A DNA stretch of 64,000 bases from Prostheceraeus crozeri (Eukaryota > Platyhelminthes > Polycladida > Euryleptidae), in assembly GCA_907163375.1 (NCBI GenBank), contig CAJQUW010003464.1, positions 186,001-250,000 of the forward strand, in the 5' to 3' direction. A program made the position numbers and the translations under genes. Positions 54,115 through 64,000 of this stretch are shown here, piece by piece (within the stretch, counting starts at the first letter, position 1; the number at the start of each line of letters is the position of its first letter). The notes under the pieces are model-generated. The model worked only from the letters and a program-made list of their open reading frames with translations. It had not been told where the DNA came from and did not search any database.

Positions 54115-54224
54115 ATTTTTCGGAATTTTAGTTTTAGCCGGTTTTTACCAGTTTTTGCCGGTTTTTACCTGGTTTTTACCACTCAGTGGCAAAAACCAGT
54201 TTTAGCCGGAAAAAGCCAACCCTG
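54115..54224. repeat. Right terminal and subterminal repeats of the hAT-like element
   Basis: Reverse complement begins CAGGGTTGGC. Many GGTTTTTACC/GGTAAAAACC iterations match those at 37324-37440. Confidence 0.85.
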
Positions 54225-54232
54225 ATTGTTTA

Positions 54233-55346
54233 CCTCCACTTTTCCATTTTTATCCATCGGTTTCCTGTTGTTTTATAATATTGTTATAGAGTGCCATTTC
54301 TGGATATTTTGAGCTAGTCTTGGCCATTCCGAGCCGTACTGACGAAACCTTGTAAGGTGAAACGCAGTATCTAAGGCTGTCACAGAATTTTGTGCTTGCT
54401 GTTCAAGTCTTAGGACATCTCTCTATTAGATTTGCCGATGTTTTGCAAGCGTCATATGCCCAATAGTTTGATTGAATTGATGCACAATTATGCTTATCTC
54501 AGGGCTAATAGAAGAAACTGCAAATATTTACGCTCCTACAGCTATGTTCGATAAAATCTGATAGATAAAGACAAGAGATTAAAAGAAACAAGACTGGAAA
54601 ATATAAATTTTAATAAGATACTTCATAGTACATGTAGATGATGCAGCCCTTGCAGTACAGTCTTGCCAATAGACAATCAAGACTTTTCATGCCTTGTTCT
54701 GCCACTTCATGCCACGTTCTGATTTATTATGCTGCTTTCCCAAGCATTTATAAATAGAGAACCGTATTAATTAATAGGGTTGTTACAATGTCAGTCTAAA
54801 TAAACTATGAGTGTCACATGCTCTAAATTTTAGTGGAAATAATCACACTTTTAATGAAGAATTGAAGAATGGTTTGGAAATGAGAAATAATGTTGGCTAG
54901 ATTAACTGGAAACTTTTAGTCACCGTATCTCAAAGTAAGACTTAAACCCAATGGTTTTATTATGTCTATAATCTCAAAACATTCAGAATCGCGCACGCCA
55001 CTGGTCCACAGGAATATATAAAAACTCGTATTTAGATCGCCTTAATCAAACAAAACAATCATGAAAACAGAGATCCCCTACCATGAATCGAACCTGAGTA
55101 GTCCTCTAACTGGATGGCTGATGTTCGCAGCACCTTGGAAGTCCACAGGTGTTTTACTTTCATTATTCAAGCATGATGAAAGACATTAGCTTATTTATAA
55201 TGTGACGACCGTAGATAACTAACATAAGCACTACTGTGTGGTACCGTGTAAATTTTGGAGAGCGTTTTTAGCGTTCTACCGGGATTGATTTCGTAAGAAC
55301 ATTCAAAAATATCAAGCTTTTGATAGAAACATTGTAATACTATGTG
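54233..55346. other. No supported gene
   Basis: AT-rich sequence. A weak tRNA-like segment occurs at about 55075-55140 on the minus strand (GGTTCGATTC B-box type). Confidence 0.35.
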
Positions 55347-55453
55347 GAGAAGTCATTATTTTGGAATTCTCTATCTGCTTATTTCACAGTAAAATACACA
55401 GTGTGTTTTACTGTGGAATAAACAGATGGAGAATTCCGAAATCATGACTTCTC
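55347..55453. repeat. Near-perfect hairpin with 53-bp arms
   Basis: The arm starting GAGAAGTCATTATTTTGG is followed almost without a loop by its complement ending CATGACTTCTC. Only a few mismatches break the pairing. It could be a foldback MITE remnant or a transcript-level hairpin precursor. Confidence 0.85.
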
Positions 55454-55918
55454 AATCATTGAATATATTCCACATATTATATCGTGAGGCCTTTAGCTGA
55501 CATTCTCAACACATCGGACAGTTGAATGCATCTCCACTATCGATGCCTGTGCATAAATAATGAATGTTATTATTTTTAAGGAAGTTAACAGTTCATCCTA
55601 AGATGTAGGTTATTGTGTGACTGGTTGAATGCGCGCATATTTATTAAGTTATTACTATTGTCAGATGTGTTGCTTGGAAAGAGTTGGTGAATGGACTCGC
55701 AATATAATCGCAATGTTATCAATTAGAATTTCGTTCCGAAATATACGTTGCCACTGTATTGTACTTACATGATAACGGTATTTTTGGATTCTACATGGAT
55801 ATTGATTACATTGGGTCCCAGAATTTTATGACATCCTTTGATATGCTAGAGCCAATTGAAGATTATTATGATAGCAATCAGATTTATGTTTGTTAAATTG
55901 TTTCTATTTACATTTCAG
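55454..55918. other. No supported gene; upstream intron-like sequence
   Basis: Ends in a pyrimidine-rich stretch and TTTCAG, the candidate acceptor for the next feature. Confidence 0.3.
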
Positions 55919-56101
55919 AAATCGATATCTATTGGAGGAATCCCGGTCAATCTGGGTAGACAAGTGTTTGTCAATGGCTGCACAATTGCAGTGAAAAACT
56001 TTTGTGAAACTGTTTCCGTTTTTGGTTGGGTCACACCACATGTTTCAACCTCAATTACCCTAAGCCTCAAGAAACTGTTCGATAGAGACCTTGGAGGATA
56101 G
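55919..56101 (+). CDS. Candidate terminal exon of an unrecognised protein
   Basis: A good acceptor (TTTCTATTTACATTTCAG) precedes 60 open codons beginning KSISIGGIPVNLGRQVFVNG and ending LKKLFDRDLGG-stop. Composition is protein-like and richer in GC than the flanks. An ATTAAA variant polyadenylation signal lies about 80 bp downstream. No family recognised and no partner exon found. Confidence 0.35.
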   Translation, partial: KSISIGGIPVNLGRQVFVNGCTIAVKNFCETVSVFGWVTPHVSTSITLSLKKLFDRDLGG

Positions 56102-57576
56102 GATTGATAAAATCCTACAAGTCGTCAAACATAATGAATTTTGTTAACACCTTCAAATGACTGGAGACTTTTGTGCATTATTAAAATTGGATTGGGATAT
56201 GTATTGTTTTTTTAACTTTTTATTGAGAGTTATTTTGAAAAAAAATTAATGCTAATCCTGGATAGAAATATGGTTCATTGCCGCAAGCGGTATCATGTCA
56301 TTGAAGATTATAACTGCTTAGGCATGCAGAACAGATGCTACTTTTAGAGTTATACAATATGATAATTAATAACCGTTATTAGCTACTAAATTAAGGAATT
56401 AAGCGATTATCCACTACTGAGTTTAGGAATTTTTAAGTAGTAAATATGCTGAATCAGGCTATGGATTTCTACCAGAAACTATCCGTTACTATGGCAGTTA
56501 AAACGCACGACACTCCCACGCTTATCACTGAACATTTTAGCTGGTAGTTACAGATTTTAACGGATTTTTTAGTGACCGTTTTCTGGTTTTAGGTTTTAGC
56601 TGGTAAATTTACGCCTCACGATTTTCATCCAATTTTAATCCAATATATCCAATTTTAATTTCTTTAACTAGTAGTAACCATTGTCTTTTTCTATTTCCAT
56701 TACCACCATCTGCAGTCGGTACAGTGTATTAGACGTCTGTGTTGAAAACGTTCATGTGGCATTGTTTGGGATCGATATTAGTAGTATATTAACAATAGGA
56801 ATTAGTAGCATTGCAAGTCTTAAGATTTCCATTTTTGCCAGATATTGGGCCATAGCTGATCAGTTTTAATACGTTAGCACGAGAAATCTCCACAGTTCTT
56901 TAAGAACTAATTAATCCAATGGTTACAACAGCATTGCAGTTGTACACTTGCGGATTGGTGAGCGCCATCAGTCCTCATCTGGACTACTTCAATTAATTAT
57001 TCAAATTAGTAAGCATTATATGCTACTATAAATGACTGCTGGGATGATTTTCATCATCGCATGAGAGAACTTTTCCCTTCGGGTGATGACATTACTTAAA
57101 AGCGGCGTATACAGGGGAGGGAAAAAGTAGGACATGTCCCACCCGAAATCACAGTTAGCATCATCATATCGAAAGTCAAACACTGCTTGTCTTATTGAAC
57201 TCTATGGAATCTATTAACCTAAATCGAAGTCACTTTATTTGACGAGTGATTTGGCTAGGGAGGGCAAAAGTTCATAAATGAAGTTAATAGCATTGGCCTC
57301 ACCAACAGCAAATCTGCTGTTGCATTAAAGAAAATCAATAGTAATATTTGTTGTTGAGATGCATGTAGGGGCGCAATCGAAGTCTAATTGTGGAATCCAG
57401 GTTTCTAACTTTAAAAATAACGCAGTTTTACAGTTTTTATTGTGATTTTGTTGACGTCAACAAAATGAATTTTATGTTGCTACATTGTTTCACATTGTCA
57501 TTATCATTACTTTCTTATGCAAATAAAAATATGATTCCTAGGCGTGTAACTAAAACAACGATATTTATATCCTGAA
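56102..57576. other. No supported gene
   Basis: AT-rich. A weak GGTAAA/TTTAGCTGG-rich stretch at 56.53-56.62 kb recalls the hAT subterminal motifs but has no matching end. Confidence 0.35.
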
Positions 57577-57859
57577 GCCGCCTCAGTCAGTATTGATGGA
57601 AATGAAAATAAACTTCAGTATAGTGAACTTCAGCATGAAATACAATCAGAGTTTCAAATTTCAAGAATTGATTTCCTATTACTTTCATAGTCCCATGTTT
57701 ATGGTCCGTTTCAGCCTACCATTCATTGAGAAGTTCAGATGATATCATCTCAATCTTAATCCCTTCATAAATTTGTCTTTGCATAGTCTCTTGAGTTGTT
57801 AAATCTACCAAACCTTCCCTTCCATTTAGGGCCTATGTATGAATATTGACTGAGGCGGC
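57577..57859. mobile_element. Small MITE-like element with about 21-bp inverted ends
   Basis: The left end GCCGCCTCAGTCAGTATTGA pairs with the right end ATATTGACTGAGGCGGC with about 18 of 21 bases matching. It is 283 bp long and non-coding. No clean target duplication was found. Confidence 0.6.
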
Positions 57860-59530
57860 CAGTTTTGGCGAAGATGTTTTCACAGATAAAAAGATCGTTC
57901 ATTGTTCTTGGTGCGTCAAAGAACCATATGTACCAACTTTGTACTACTACTGACTAGCAAAAATCATTCAAGAAAAGTTGGCCACCTGGGACTGAAATAG
58001 ACAACTGTAATTCCATAAACTGTCGATTATTAAAGTGATAATAATTTGAATTACAGCTTTATACAAAAAATGAAATATCAAAAAATGCAGCTAAAATTAC
58101 ATTTAAACTTTGTCCATTCCCGAAATGATTTTCTGGTTACGCGCCTGTTGCTGAGAATCAGATCTCAATTTTGATGCTGCATAGAGTTTTGAACACTTCG
58201 TAAAACTTATCAAGTCGATTCAGTAGTGTCCATCGAAAAGATTTAATAGGATTCCATTTGACAGAATACTTTATAAAGACAAACACAGCAACCATCAACA
58301 CTACGGGAGCTTGACTGTTGACAGTTTTGAATCCTGCTAGTTCGTCAAATGTTGCAAACCTTCAGCGCCTCTGACGGTTTTTGATGTTCGTTTATCCTTA
58401 GTTATCCCTCGTTTACTTATTCGACCTCTGCAGGTAAGCATAAATACAAGTCAGATAAGGTTTCAAGAACTACGTACATACCACAGAATCAAGTGACATT
58501 CTCTTTAGTCTAAGTGTCGATTCATCAAGCTTCTTTCTTGTAAAGCGTCAGAAAGTCTGTCAACCTGCGGTTCTTGTCAAAGTTCCCATATCAATCTATG
58601 TTGACGCACCAAGTCAGCCACTTGTTTATTGGGACACAAAGCAGCGACTACCGGAGGCAATATTGAAGTTGTGTTAAACAAACCAGGTGTCGATCAGGCT
58701 TATCCAGCTTATCAAAATTGATAACATTAAAAACATTGGAAGCACTATTTGTGGAAAGAAAACTGCTGAGGGCACCAAGATGGACAAGTGAACCTTTATT
58801 TCTTCAGTCAGTCACTTTGCAGGTACTATTAAAAAGTACATGCATTACTTTCAGTTATTTGATGCACCAAATTGACGGCCCACACTCATTCGAACAAAAT
58901 ATGTCATCAATGATCGCGGAGTGTTTGCGTGTAGTTGTTTTGTTTACAATAAGCAACAAGTAACGTGATTATCTAAATGGAATCACGAAAAGATGATGTT
59001 AATTATTCTCCTTTTTAAATAATGAAAGATACGTAGCTGTCTCCAAACATGGGCGAAGCTAGCGAAAAATTTTAGGTTGCGAGATACATGGTTTCTGCAT
59101 GAAAGAGAAATGCCCAGGCCACGAAAGATGTTCAGTTTTATTTGTACTTGGTTGTCTTCCATTATTTTTTATTCCCTATTTCGATGTCTTGCAATACACA
59201 AAATCTAATACCTCGGTTGTCTATCAAAACGCGAATGCATCAAAGCCTCGCACAACCCATGCCCAATTTTATTATGAACAAATTGTCACCATATACACGT
59301 AATACCTCATGTCCAACAAATACCAACAACAAACTGAAAAGGCAGGCACGCATTGGAATAGCTTAATTGTTACTAGAATACCATGCAATAAAAGTTGAGG
59401 CAAATTGAGCAAGTTAAAGGTAAGTTTCGGGATGGAAGAGTTTATATCTGTATTATTTCTTTCACGTAGTTGTTATAGTCATTAAATTTATCCTGTTGCT
59501 AATGGATATGTATGCTCGAAGTGTACTCGA

Positions 59531-59531
<1 letters not shown>
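57860..59531. other. No supported gene
   Basis: Short open frames only (58718-58963, 59099-59366) with no recognisable content. Confidence 0.35.

Positions 59532-59598
<67 letters not shown>
59532..59598. repeat. TA microsatellite
   Basis: About thirty TA dinucleotides with a few interruptions at the right end. Confidence 0.9.
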
Positions 59599-60759
59599 CG
59601 TGGCGTTAGCAATCATGAAGAAAATAAGAAAATAACAGAAAATACAATTTCATTTTCAGCGTTTCACACGCTAACCTGTAGATGACTGTGTTGATCAATG
59701 TCGTCATGAATGTAGAGAAAAAATGCTTAAAAGTAACAGAGGTCTGATTGCAAAATGTCAACACTTAAAACTAGTCAGTCTTGCAATCAGACATTTTGTT
59801 CTGACTCTTCCAAAAGTGTTCCTCACTGTCAGCATTTATAAGAGATTTACAAATGCTTTCATCCCATCCATTGATCCTTTCGGCTTCTTTCACCCTATGC
59901 CTATGGTGGGGTCGCTAGCGACCTAGATGCAATTCACTTAGCATTATTTTCTGGTGATGGGGTTAATGTCGGACGCGTTGTGCGTGGACGGATAATCTTC
60001 AATCTTCTTCACAGAAGTCAGCTGTCCAACTGGTACCCAATAGAAGTGTGTAGGCATATGCTAATGACTGGAAGTGGTGTTGTCAAATGGATCTGTACGT
60101 GTATTTGCTCCAGTGTGAAGTAGGCGAAGTTGTTCGAAGTCATCTTCTTTGTTTTAAAAGGCAATCGAAGTCATATTCAGTATACACAGCTCGTTTCTGC
60201 ACTTGTCTGTTCAATGACCAGTTCATCTCTTTGGTGCTGATAGATTATCGACTTTATTGATTATTGTTAAAGGAGATATGTTTAAAGCAACACCAGTAGT
60301 GGCACCAGATTCTTTTAGAGCTATAGATCCATAAATATAACAATGCTGACAGTTCCTAGTGGTGCCAAAAAACAAATGCCATAATCTAAGTAAGATGAAT
60401 TTAAGCTGCTGTGAAGTTAATTGAATCTTAAAGCGTACATCAAACTCTCCTTAAGCACAAAGGATTTAGACGATCCCTCATCACAAAGCCATTTACAGAA
60501 ATGTGGTTCTTTACGGAGGTCTCTTCTATAAATCACTTTTCGTGGTCTTGAACAACCTTTTCAAATCGATCTGGATCTCTTCGCAGTTTTAGCAAATGAC
60601 ATGAGAGCAGAGGACATCCTATCACAGTGAATAGTAAGTGATATCCCAACGAATACATAAACGAATTAAACTTGCTTATATGCTCTGAAACATATAAGGC
60701 GAGAGCCTTTCTTCCACGTGGCTGAGTCTAGGCCTACCTATTTTAGAAATCTTAGGTTT
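59599..60759. other. No supported gene
   Basis: No recognisable feature. Confidence 0.35.
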
Positions 60760-60840
60760 GACCTGACCAAGGGTCAAACAGAAGTCTCCCAGACACATAG
60801 CGAGCCTACTACCACAAGGCCACTACGACAGCTGTGCAGC
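60760..60840 (-). repeat. Possible tRNA-derived SINE head
   Basis: On the minus strand TGTGGTAGTAGGCTCGC resembles an A box and GTTTGACCC a degenerate B box at tRNA-like spacing. Weakly supported. Confidence 0.3.
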
Positions 60841-60872
60841 GACAGTTAGTTTTATTTTGTCATTCTCATTGA

Positions 60873-61329
60873 TCAAATGTCGGAAGAGTAATCGGCTATC
60901 AATACCCTTCTATTATCAAGATTCTGGCTTTCAGAATTAGCCAAACAGGAAGAAAAAATTTGCAACCACTTGTGCATATTATGCTGCATGTACCAGTTCA
61001 TTGAGTTTTGAACAATTAACTCGTTACAGATGACATCAGCACTAATAGTGCCGATAGCACTTGTTGGAAGATGCCGACAGAATTCCAACATGTTCCTCGG
61101 TGCATGCGCCTCCCAACACCCCTGTCCCCTTGTCACATACAAGAATGCACTCGCCACCGTCTTCCCATGCGGGGAAAATATATTTTTTGCTTTCAAAGCC
61201 TTGTGTGAATATAAGCCTCCTGATGCTGCACTGTCCGCACCTTTAGACAGAAATGCTGCTGTCGATTCGAAATGCAAACTTTTAATAGTTGCTCCTCATG
61301 AATTAGCCTGTTCTGTGCATCAAAATTGA
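60873..61329. other. GC-richer segment open on both strands, coding strand unclear
   Basis: The minus strand is open for 134 codons (60873-61277, MHFESTAAFLSKGADSAASG...). The plus strand is open for 99 codons from an acceptor-like TTACAG at 61024-61029. Composition is clearly unlike the AT-rich surroundings, which suggests coding origin. Neither translation has a recognised domain. Confidence 0.3.
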
Positions 61330-61684
61330 GTGAGAAACATAAAAATAAGGCAAACTTTGATTCACTATTCATAAATACGTTTGTGCTAGGCATGAAAATT
61401 ATAATATTCTATGGGAAATATTTGCACTATTGCGTACAGTGCAATATTGCAATTATTATGCAATTATTGCAATTAATATGCAATTATTCCCTGTGATTCC
61501 GTATGGAAGTCCTTTACTGAAGATACGCCCTTAGATTAGTATAATTGTGTAGCAGTTTAGTATATATAATAGTAGCTTGCAGAATTATTAGTTACAAGAA
61601 AGCTCACGGCAACCTAAAATATCAGCAAAAATGATGCATGGCGAATAGTAGCAATCCCGTGACAAATTCAAGTCCAAAATGTGC
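61330..61684. other. No gene; ATTGCAATTA-type short palindromes
   Basis: Repeated TGCAATTATT strings at 61440-61490 form small inverted repeats. Confidence 0.4.
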
Positions 61685-63030
61685 AACGATGAGTCATCAT
61701 GCTGACTCAGCCCCCCCCCTCTGGAAGGCAAGAAGGGAGAAGGACAACGATGTGTTGGGAGGAATGAGTCCGTGAGGAGGAAAGCGTTTCCCTACCCCCC
61801 TCTGGAAGGAAGGAGGAGTTGTGAGGCAAAGGTAGGAATGTGGGAAGGATAGAGTTAGAAAAGGTGGGTTTTGGTTGTTTTAGGATGAGAAAGGTCGTTT
61901 TTCGTCATGAAAGAGGGTTCGGATGGGAAAACGGAGTTCAGATTCGGAGTCTACGTGAAATTTTGGGTTAGGAAGGAAGGAGGAGTTTTCCTGTGAGGCA
62001 AGGGTAGGAATCTCTGAAAACTGCAAGAGTTTAAAAAGAGGTGGGTTTTGGTCGTTTTGGGATGAGAAAGGTCTTTTTTCGGCATGAAAGAGGGTTCGGA
62101 TGGGAAAACGGAGTTCAGATTCGGAGTCTACGTGAAATTTTGGGTTAGGAAGGAAGGAGGAGTTTTCCTGTGAGGCAAGGGTAGGAATCTCTGAAAACTG
62201 CAAGAGTTTAAAAAGAGGTGGGTTTTGTTCGTTTTGGGATGAGAAAGGTCTTTTTTCGTCATGAAAGAGGGTTCGGATGGGAAAACGGAGTTCAGATTCG
62301 GAGTCTACGTGAAATTTTGGGTTAGGAAGGAAGGAGGAGTTTTCCTGTGAGGCAAGGGTAGGAATCTCTGAAAACTGCAAGAGTTTAAAAAGAGGTGGGT
62401 TTTGGTCGTTTTGGGATGAGAAAGGTCTTTTTTCGGCATGAAAGAGGGTTCGGATGGGAAAACGGAGTTCAGATTCGGAGTCTACGTGAAATTTTGGGTT
62501 AGGAAGGAAGGAGGAGTTTTCCTGTGAGGCAAGGGTAGGAATCTCTGAAAACTGCAAGAGTTTAAAAAGAGGTGGGTTTTGGTCGTTTTGGGATGAGAAA
62601 GGTCTTTTTTCGGCATGAAAGAGGGTTCGGATGGGAAAACGGAGTTCAGATTCGGAGTCTACGTGTAATTTTGGGTTAGGAAGGAAGGAGGAGTTTTCCT
62701 GTGAGGCGAGGGTAGGAATCTCTGAAAACTGCAAGAGTTTAAAAAGAGGTGGGTTTTGGTCGTTTTGGGATGAGAAAGGTCTTTTTCGGCATAAAGGAGG
62801 CCTCGGGTGGTAAAACGGAGGGCAAATTCGAACTTTTTGGCCAATTTTGGGTTAGGAAGGTTGTTTCCAGCTCAATCGGAGAGAATAAGTTCTGACCCCC
62901 CCCTCTGGAACGAGACTTCCAACTTAGGTTGTAGAGATCGCAGAAAGTCGTGCAATAGCTCGTTTGAAAGCTAAGAGTGAGAAAAATTCTGTGGAACGAA
63001 GCCTCGGACGGGAAAACGGAGACCAGATTT
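61685..63030. repeat. Repeat block related, in inverted orientation, to 5560-5980
   Basis: Starts with GATGAGTCATCATGCTGACT and a C-run, and contains the 177-bp array. It ends with a stretch (AGGTTGTAGAGATCGCAGAA, CGTGCAATAGCTCG) whose reverse complement matches 5805-5860. Confidence 0.7.
61900..62815. repeat. 177-bp tandem array, about five units
   Basis: Units beginning GGAGTTTTCCTGTGAGGCA recur at 177-bp steps (61986, 62163, 62340, and so on) and are almost identical, so the expansion is recent. Because 177 is a multiple of three, one minus-strand frame stays open for 284 codons. I treat that frame as a by-product and not as a gene. Confidence 0.9.
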
Positions 63031-63082
63031 GGAATCAGCTTGACATTTTACACCTGAATGTCATTCATGCTATGTCTCCGAA

Positions 63083-63523
63083 GTGATAGGAAGAAAAATG
63101 ACAGATGCAGTAGAGTTTACGAATGAATTTTGTTCACTACGTTTTCATCGACAAAGTCTTCGTGGTGTGATTAGGGACTACATCATCTCATTTCATCATG
63201 AAAAGGCAGAAGACTTAGAATTTGCTATCGCTAAAGGTTACTTCGTTTTCCAACAGCTCATGGACAGTTTGATGAATAAAGATGTGAAAGGACGATTAGT
63301 TGCATAGATTGAATTTGAGAAAGTGACTGATGAACATGCAGGTGAACGTGTAGTGCCTCATTTTGCATCGTATTCTGCAGAGACGATACATGATCCCAAA
63401 GATTTCTATCAGCGACACATGGCGAAAATTGCATCTCGACTAGATTCACTTCAAGAGCATGGGTCCAACTTGCTCTTATGTCGCATAAAACACATTCATA
63501 TTCGACTCAATGTGCTAAACTAG
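63083..63523 (+). CDS. Unrecognised protein, paralogous to 1405-1641 (interrupted)
   Basis: About 146 residues. The N-terminal half reads MTDAVEFTNEFCSLRFHRQS and continues with HHEKAEDLEFAIAKGYFVFQ. The C-terminal half (FASYSAETIHDPKDFYQRHM, KIASRLDSLQEHGSNLLLCR, IKHIHIRLN) aligns with the exon at 1405-1641. The frame is interrupted once between the halves. Conservation of the pattern at two sites indicates a true protein family, which I cannot name. The region is just right of the satellite-like repeat. Confidence 0.5.
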
Positions 63524-63667
63524 ATTTGACTACAAGATTTGGGAAAAGCAATCATGAGTCAGTCGTCCGCGTGCCTCCTTTTCCCTGCCGCAACGAAGTC
63601 AGGGGAGAAACGGAGGTCTCTGATTGGCTCTCATAGTGTTAGTGTCAAATATGGATTTACAGGAGAC

Positions 63668-63675
63668 TATAAAAG
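63668..63675 (+). promoter_or_regulatory. TATA box
   Basis: TATAAAAG about 130 bp ahead of the ATG at 63803 and 190 bp ahead of the ATG at 63868, in a GC-balanced region. A consensus core promoter for the gene at the window edge. Confidence 0.5.
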
Positions 63676-63802
63676 GAGACGTCTCCCCATTTTCTCTTCA
63701 ATTCATTCTCCTGACTTGGAAATCGTGTGTGACTTGCTCAAGCCATTCTCCGTCTCAATTTTGTCTGATTCGATCCTGTTTGCAAATTTACAAGTGAGTG
63801 TC

Positions 63803-63871
63803 ATGACTGTGTGGCCTAAACCTTACCAAAACATTTTAGAAGAGAGGCGCAGGAGAGTGTGTGGCCGATGA
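63803..63871 (+). other. Possible short upstream open reading frame
   Basis: A 22-codon frame (MTVWPKPYQNILEERRRRVC...) whose TGA stop overlaps the ATG of the next frame as ATGA. This may allow reinitiation, or the ATG may simply lie in a 5' UTR. Confidence 0.3.
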
Positions 63872-64000
63872 TTGTACAAGCTTCTTTTGTTGAACCATCA
63901 CCACCACCGCCACCTCCACCACCTAGACGCTTTACCTTTAAGTCTTTTAGGGAATTGAAACTTAATTCGGGTCCTAAGCCCAAGACATTTAATTTACTGG
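63868..64000 (+). CDS. Start of an unrecognised protein with a polyproline tract (runs off the window)
   Basis: 44 codons are visible: MIVQASFVEPS, a run of nine prolines, then RRFTFKSFRELKLNSGPKPK. The polyproline run suggests a ligand for SH3, WW or profilin-type domains, but nothing identifies the family. The start follows a TATA box, and the ATG overlaps the stop of a short upstream frame. Confidence 0.45.
   Translation, partial: MIVQASFVEPSPPPPPPPPRRFTFKSFRELKLNSGPKPKTFNLL

Larger units (their letters stand above)
37324..54224. mobile_element. hAT-like DNA transposon interrupted by a LINE and Polinton 2
   Basis: The left end CAGGGTTAGCCGG and the right end (reverse complement CAGGGTTGGC) are inverted repeats of hAT type, flanked by a perfect 8-bp duplication. 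Both ends are followed by iterated GGTAAAAACC subterminal motifs (to about 37440 and from about 54115), which in hAT elements are usually transposase-binding sites. Without the Polinton and LINE the element is under 2 kb and no transposase is seen, so it was probably non-autonomous. It must be older than the elements inside it. Confidence 0.85.

Noticed and set aside
57390-57575. Plus-strand frame 57390-57575 and similar small frames in 56-60 kb
   Set aside because: Short, AT-rich, no splice or promoter context and no recognisable content.
61880-62734. 284-codon minus-strand frame of 59-residue repeats as a gene
   Set aside because: The open frame follows from a 177-bp repeat period divisible by three and near-identity of the units. 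No domain, signal or conservation in the diverged copy supports coding.

Overview
This is AT-rich eukaryotic DNA, almost certainly from a metazoan and probably a marine invertebrate. The evidence is candidate exons with splice-like ends, TATA boxes, long TA microsatellites, and a mixed load of Ty3/Gypsy, Tc1/mariner, hAT-like, LINE, Penelope-like and Polinton elements. No ordinary host gene can be named. Most of the window is transposable elements inserted into one another, and the flanks hold unrecognised coding fragments and satellite-like repeats. Layout: 1-6 kb has a candidate 3' exon (1405-1641), a coiled-coil reading frame on the minus strand (2213-3054) and satellite-like repeats (4660-5980). 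A LINE relic (6.7-7.1 kb) is followed by a Ty3/Gypsy retrotransposon (7444-12122; 159-bp LTRs, 5-bp target duplication). A possible membrane-protein exon lies at 12886-13248. A full-length Tc1/mariner transposon with an open DD34E transposase spans 15220-16838 and carries a small inverted-repeat element. From 16.86 to 20.78 kb lie Penelope-like sequences: inverted repeats with hammerhead-ribozyme-like cores, an RT region and a GIY-YIG-like region. Two Polinton/Maverick elements dominate. Polinton 1 (20780-36439) has most of its genes on the minus strand. Polinton 2 (38660-52984) has most on the plus strand. They share a packaging ATPase, protein-primed family B DNA polymerase, major and minor capsid proteins, an adenain-like protease, a retroviral-type integrase, a phospholipase-A2-like domain and several small virion-type proteins. 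Both are broken fossils. Polinton 2 sits in a LINE tail with a perfect 6-bp target duplication, and that LINE lies inside a hAT-like element (37324-54224) with a perfect 8-bp target duplication. From 54.2 to 61.7 kb the DNA is mostly non-coding, with a 53-bp-arm hairpin, a small MITE, SINE-like pieces and two candidate coding segments. The right end (61.7-64 kb) has a 177-bp tandem array related in inverted orientation to the repeat at 5.6-6.0 kb, a paralogue of the candidate exon at 1.4 kb, and the TATA-led start of another gene that runs off the window. The most striking observation is an intein of about 350 codons with LAGLIDADG motifs, inserted in the catalytic YTD/TDS motif of the Polinton 1 DNA polymerase. 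The sibling Polinton about 16 kb away keeps the same site uninterrupted, so the window holds an occupied and an empty allele of an intein in an animal-type nuclear genome.
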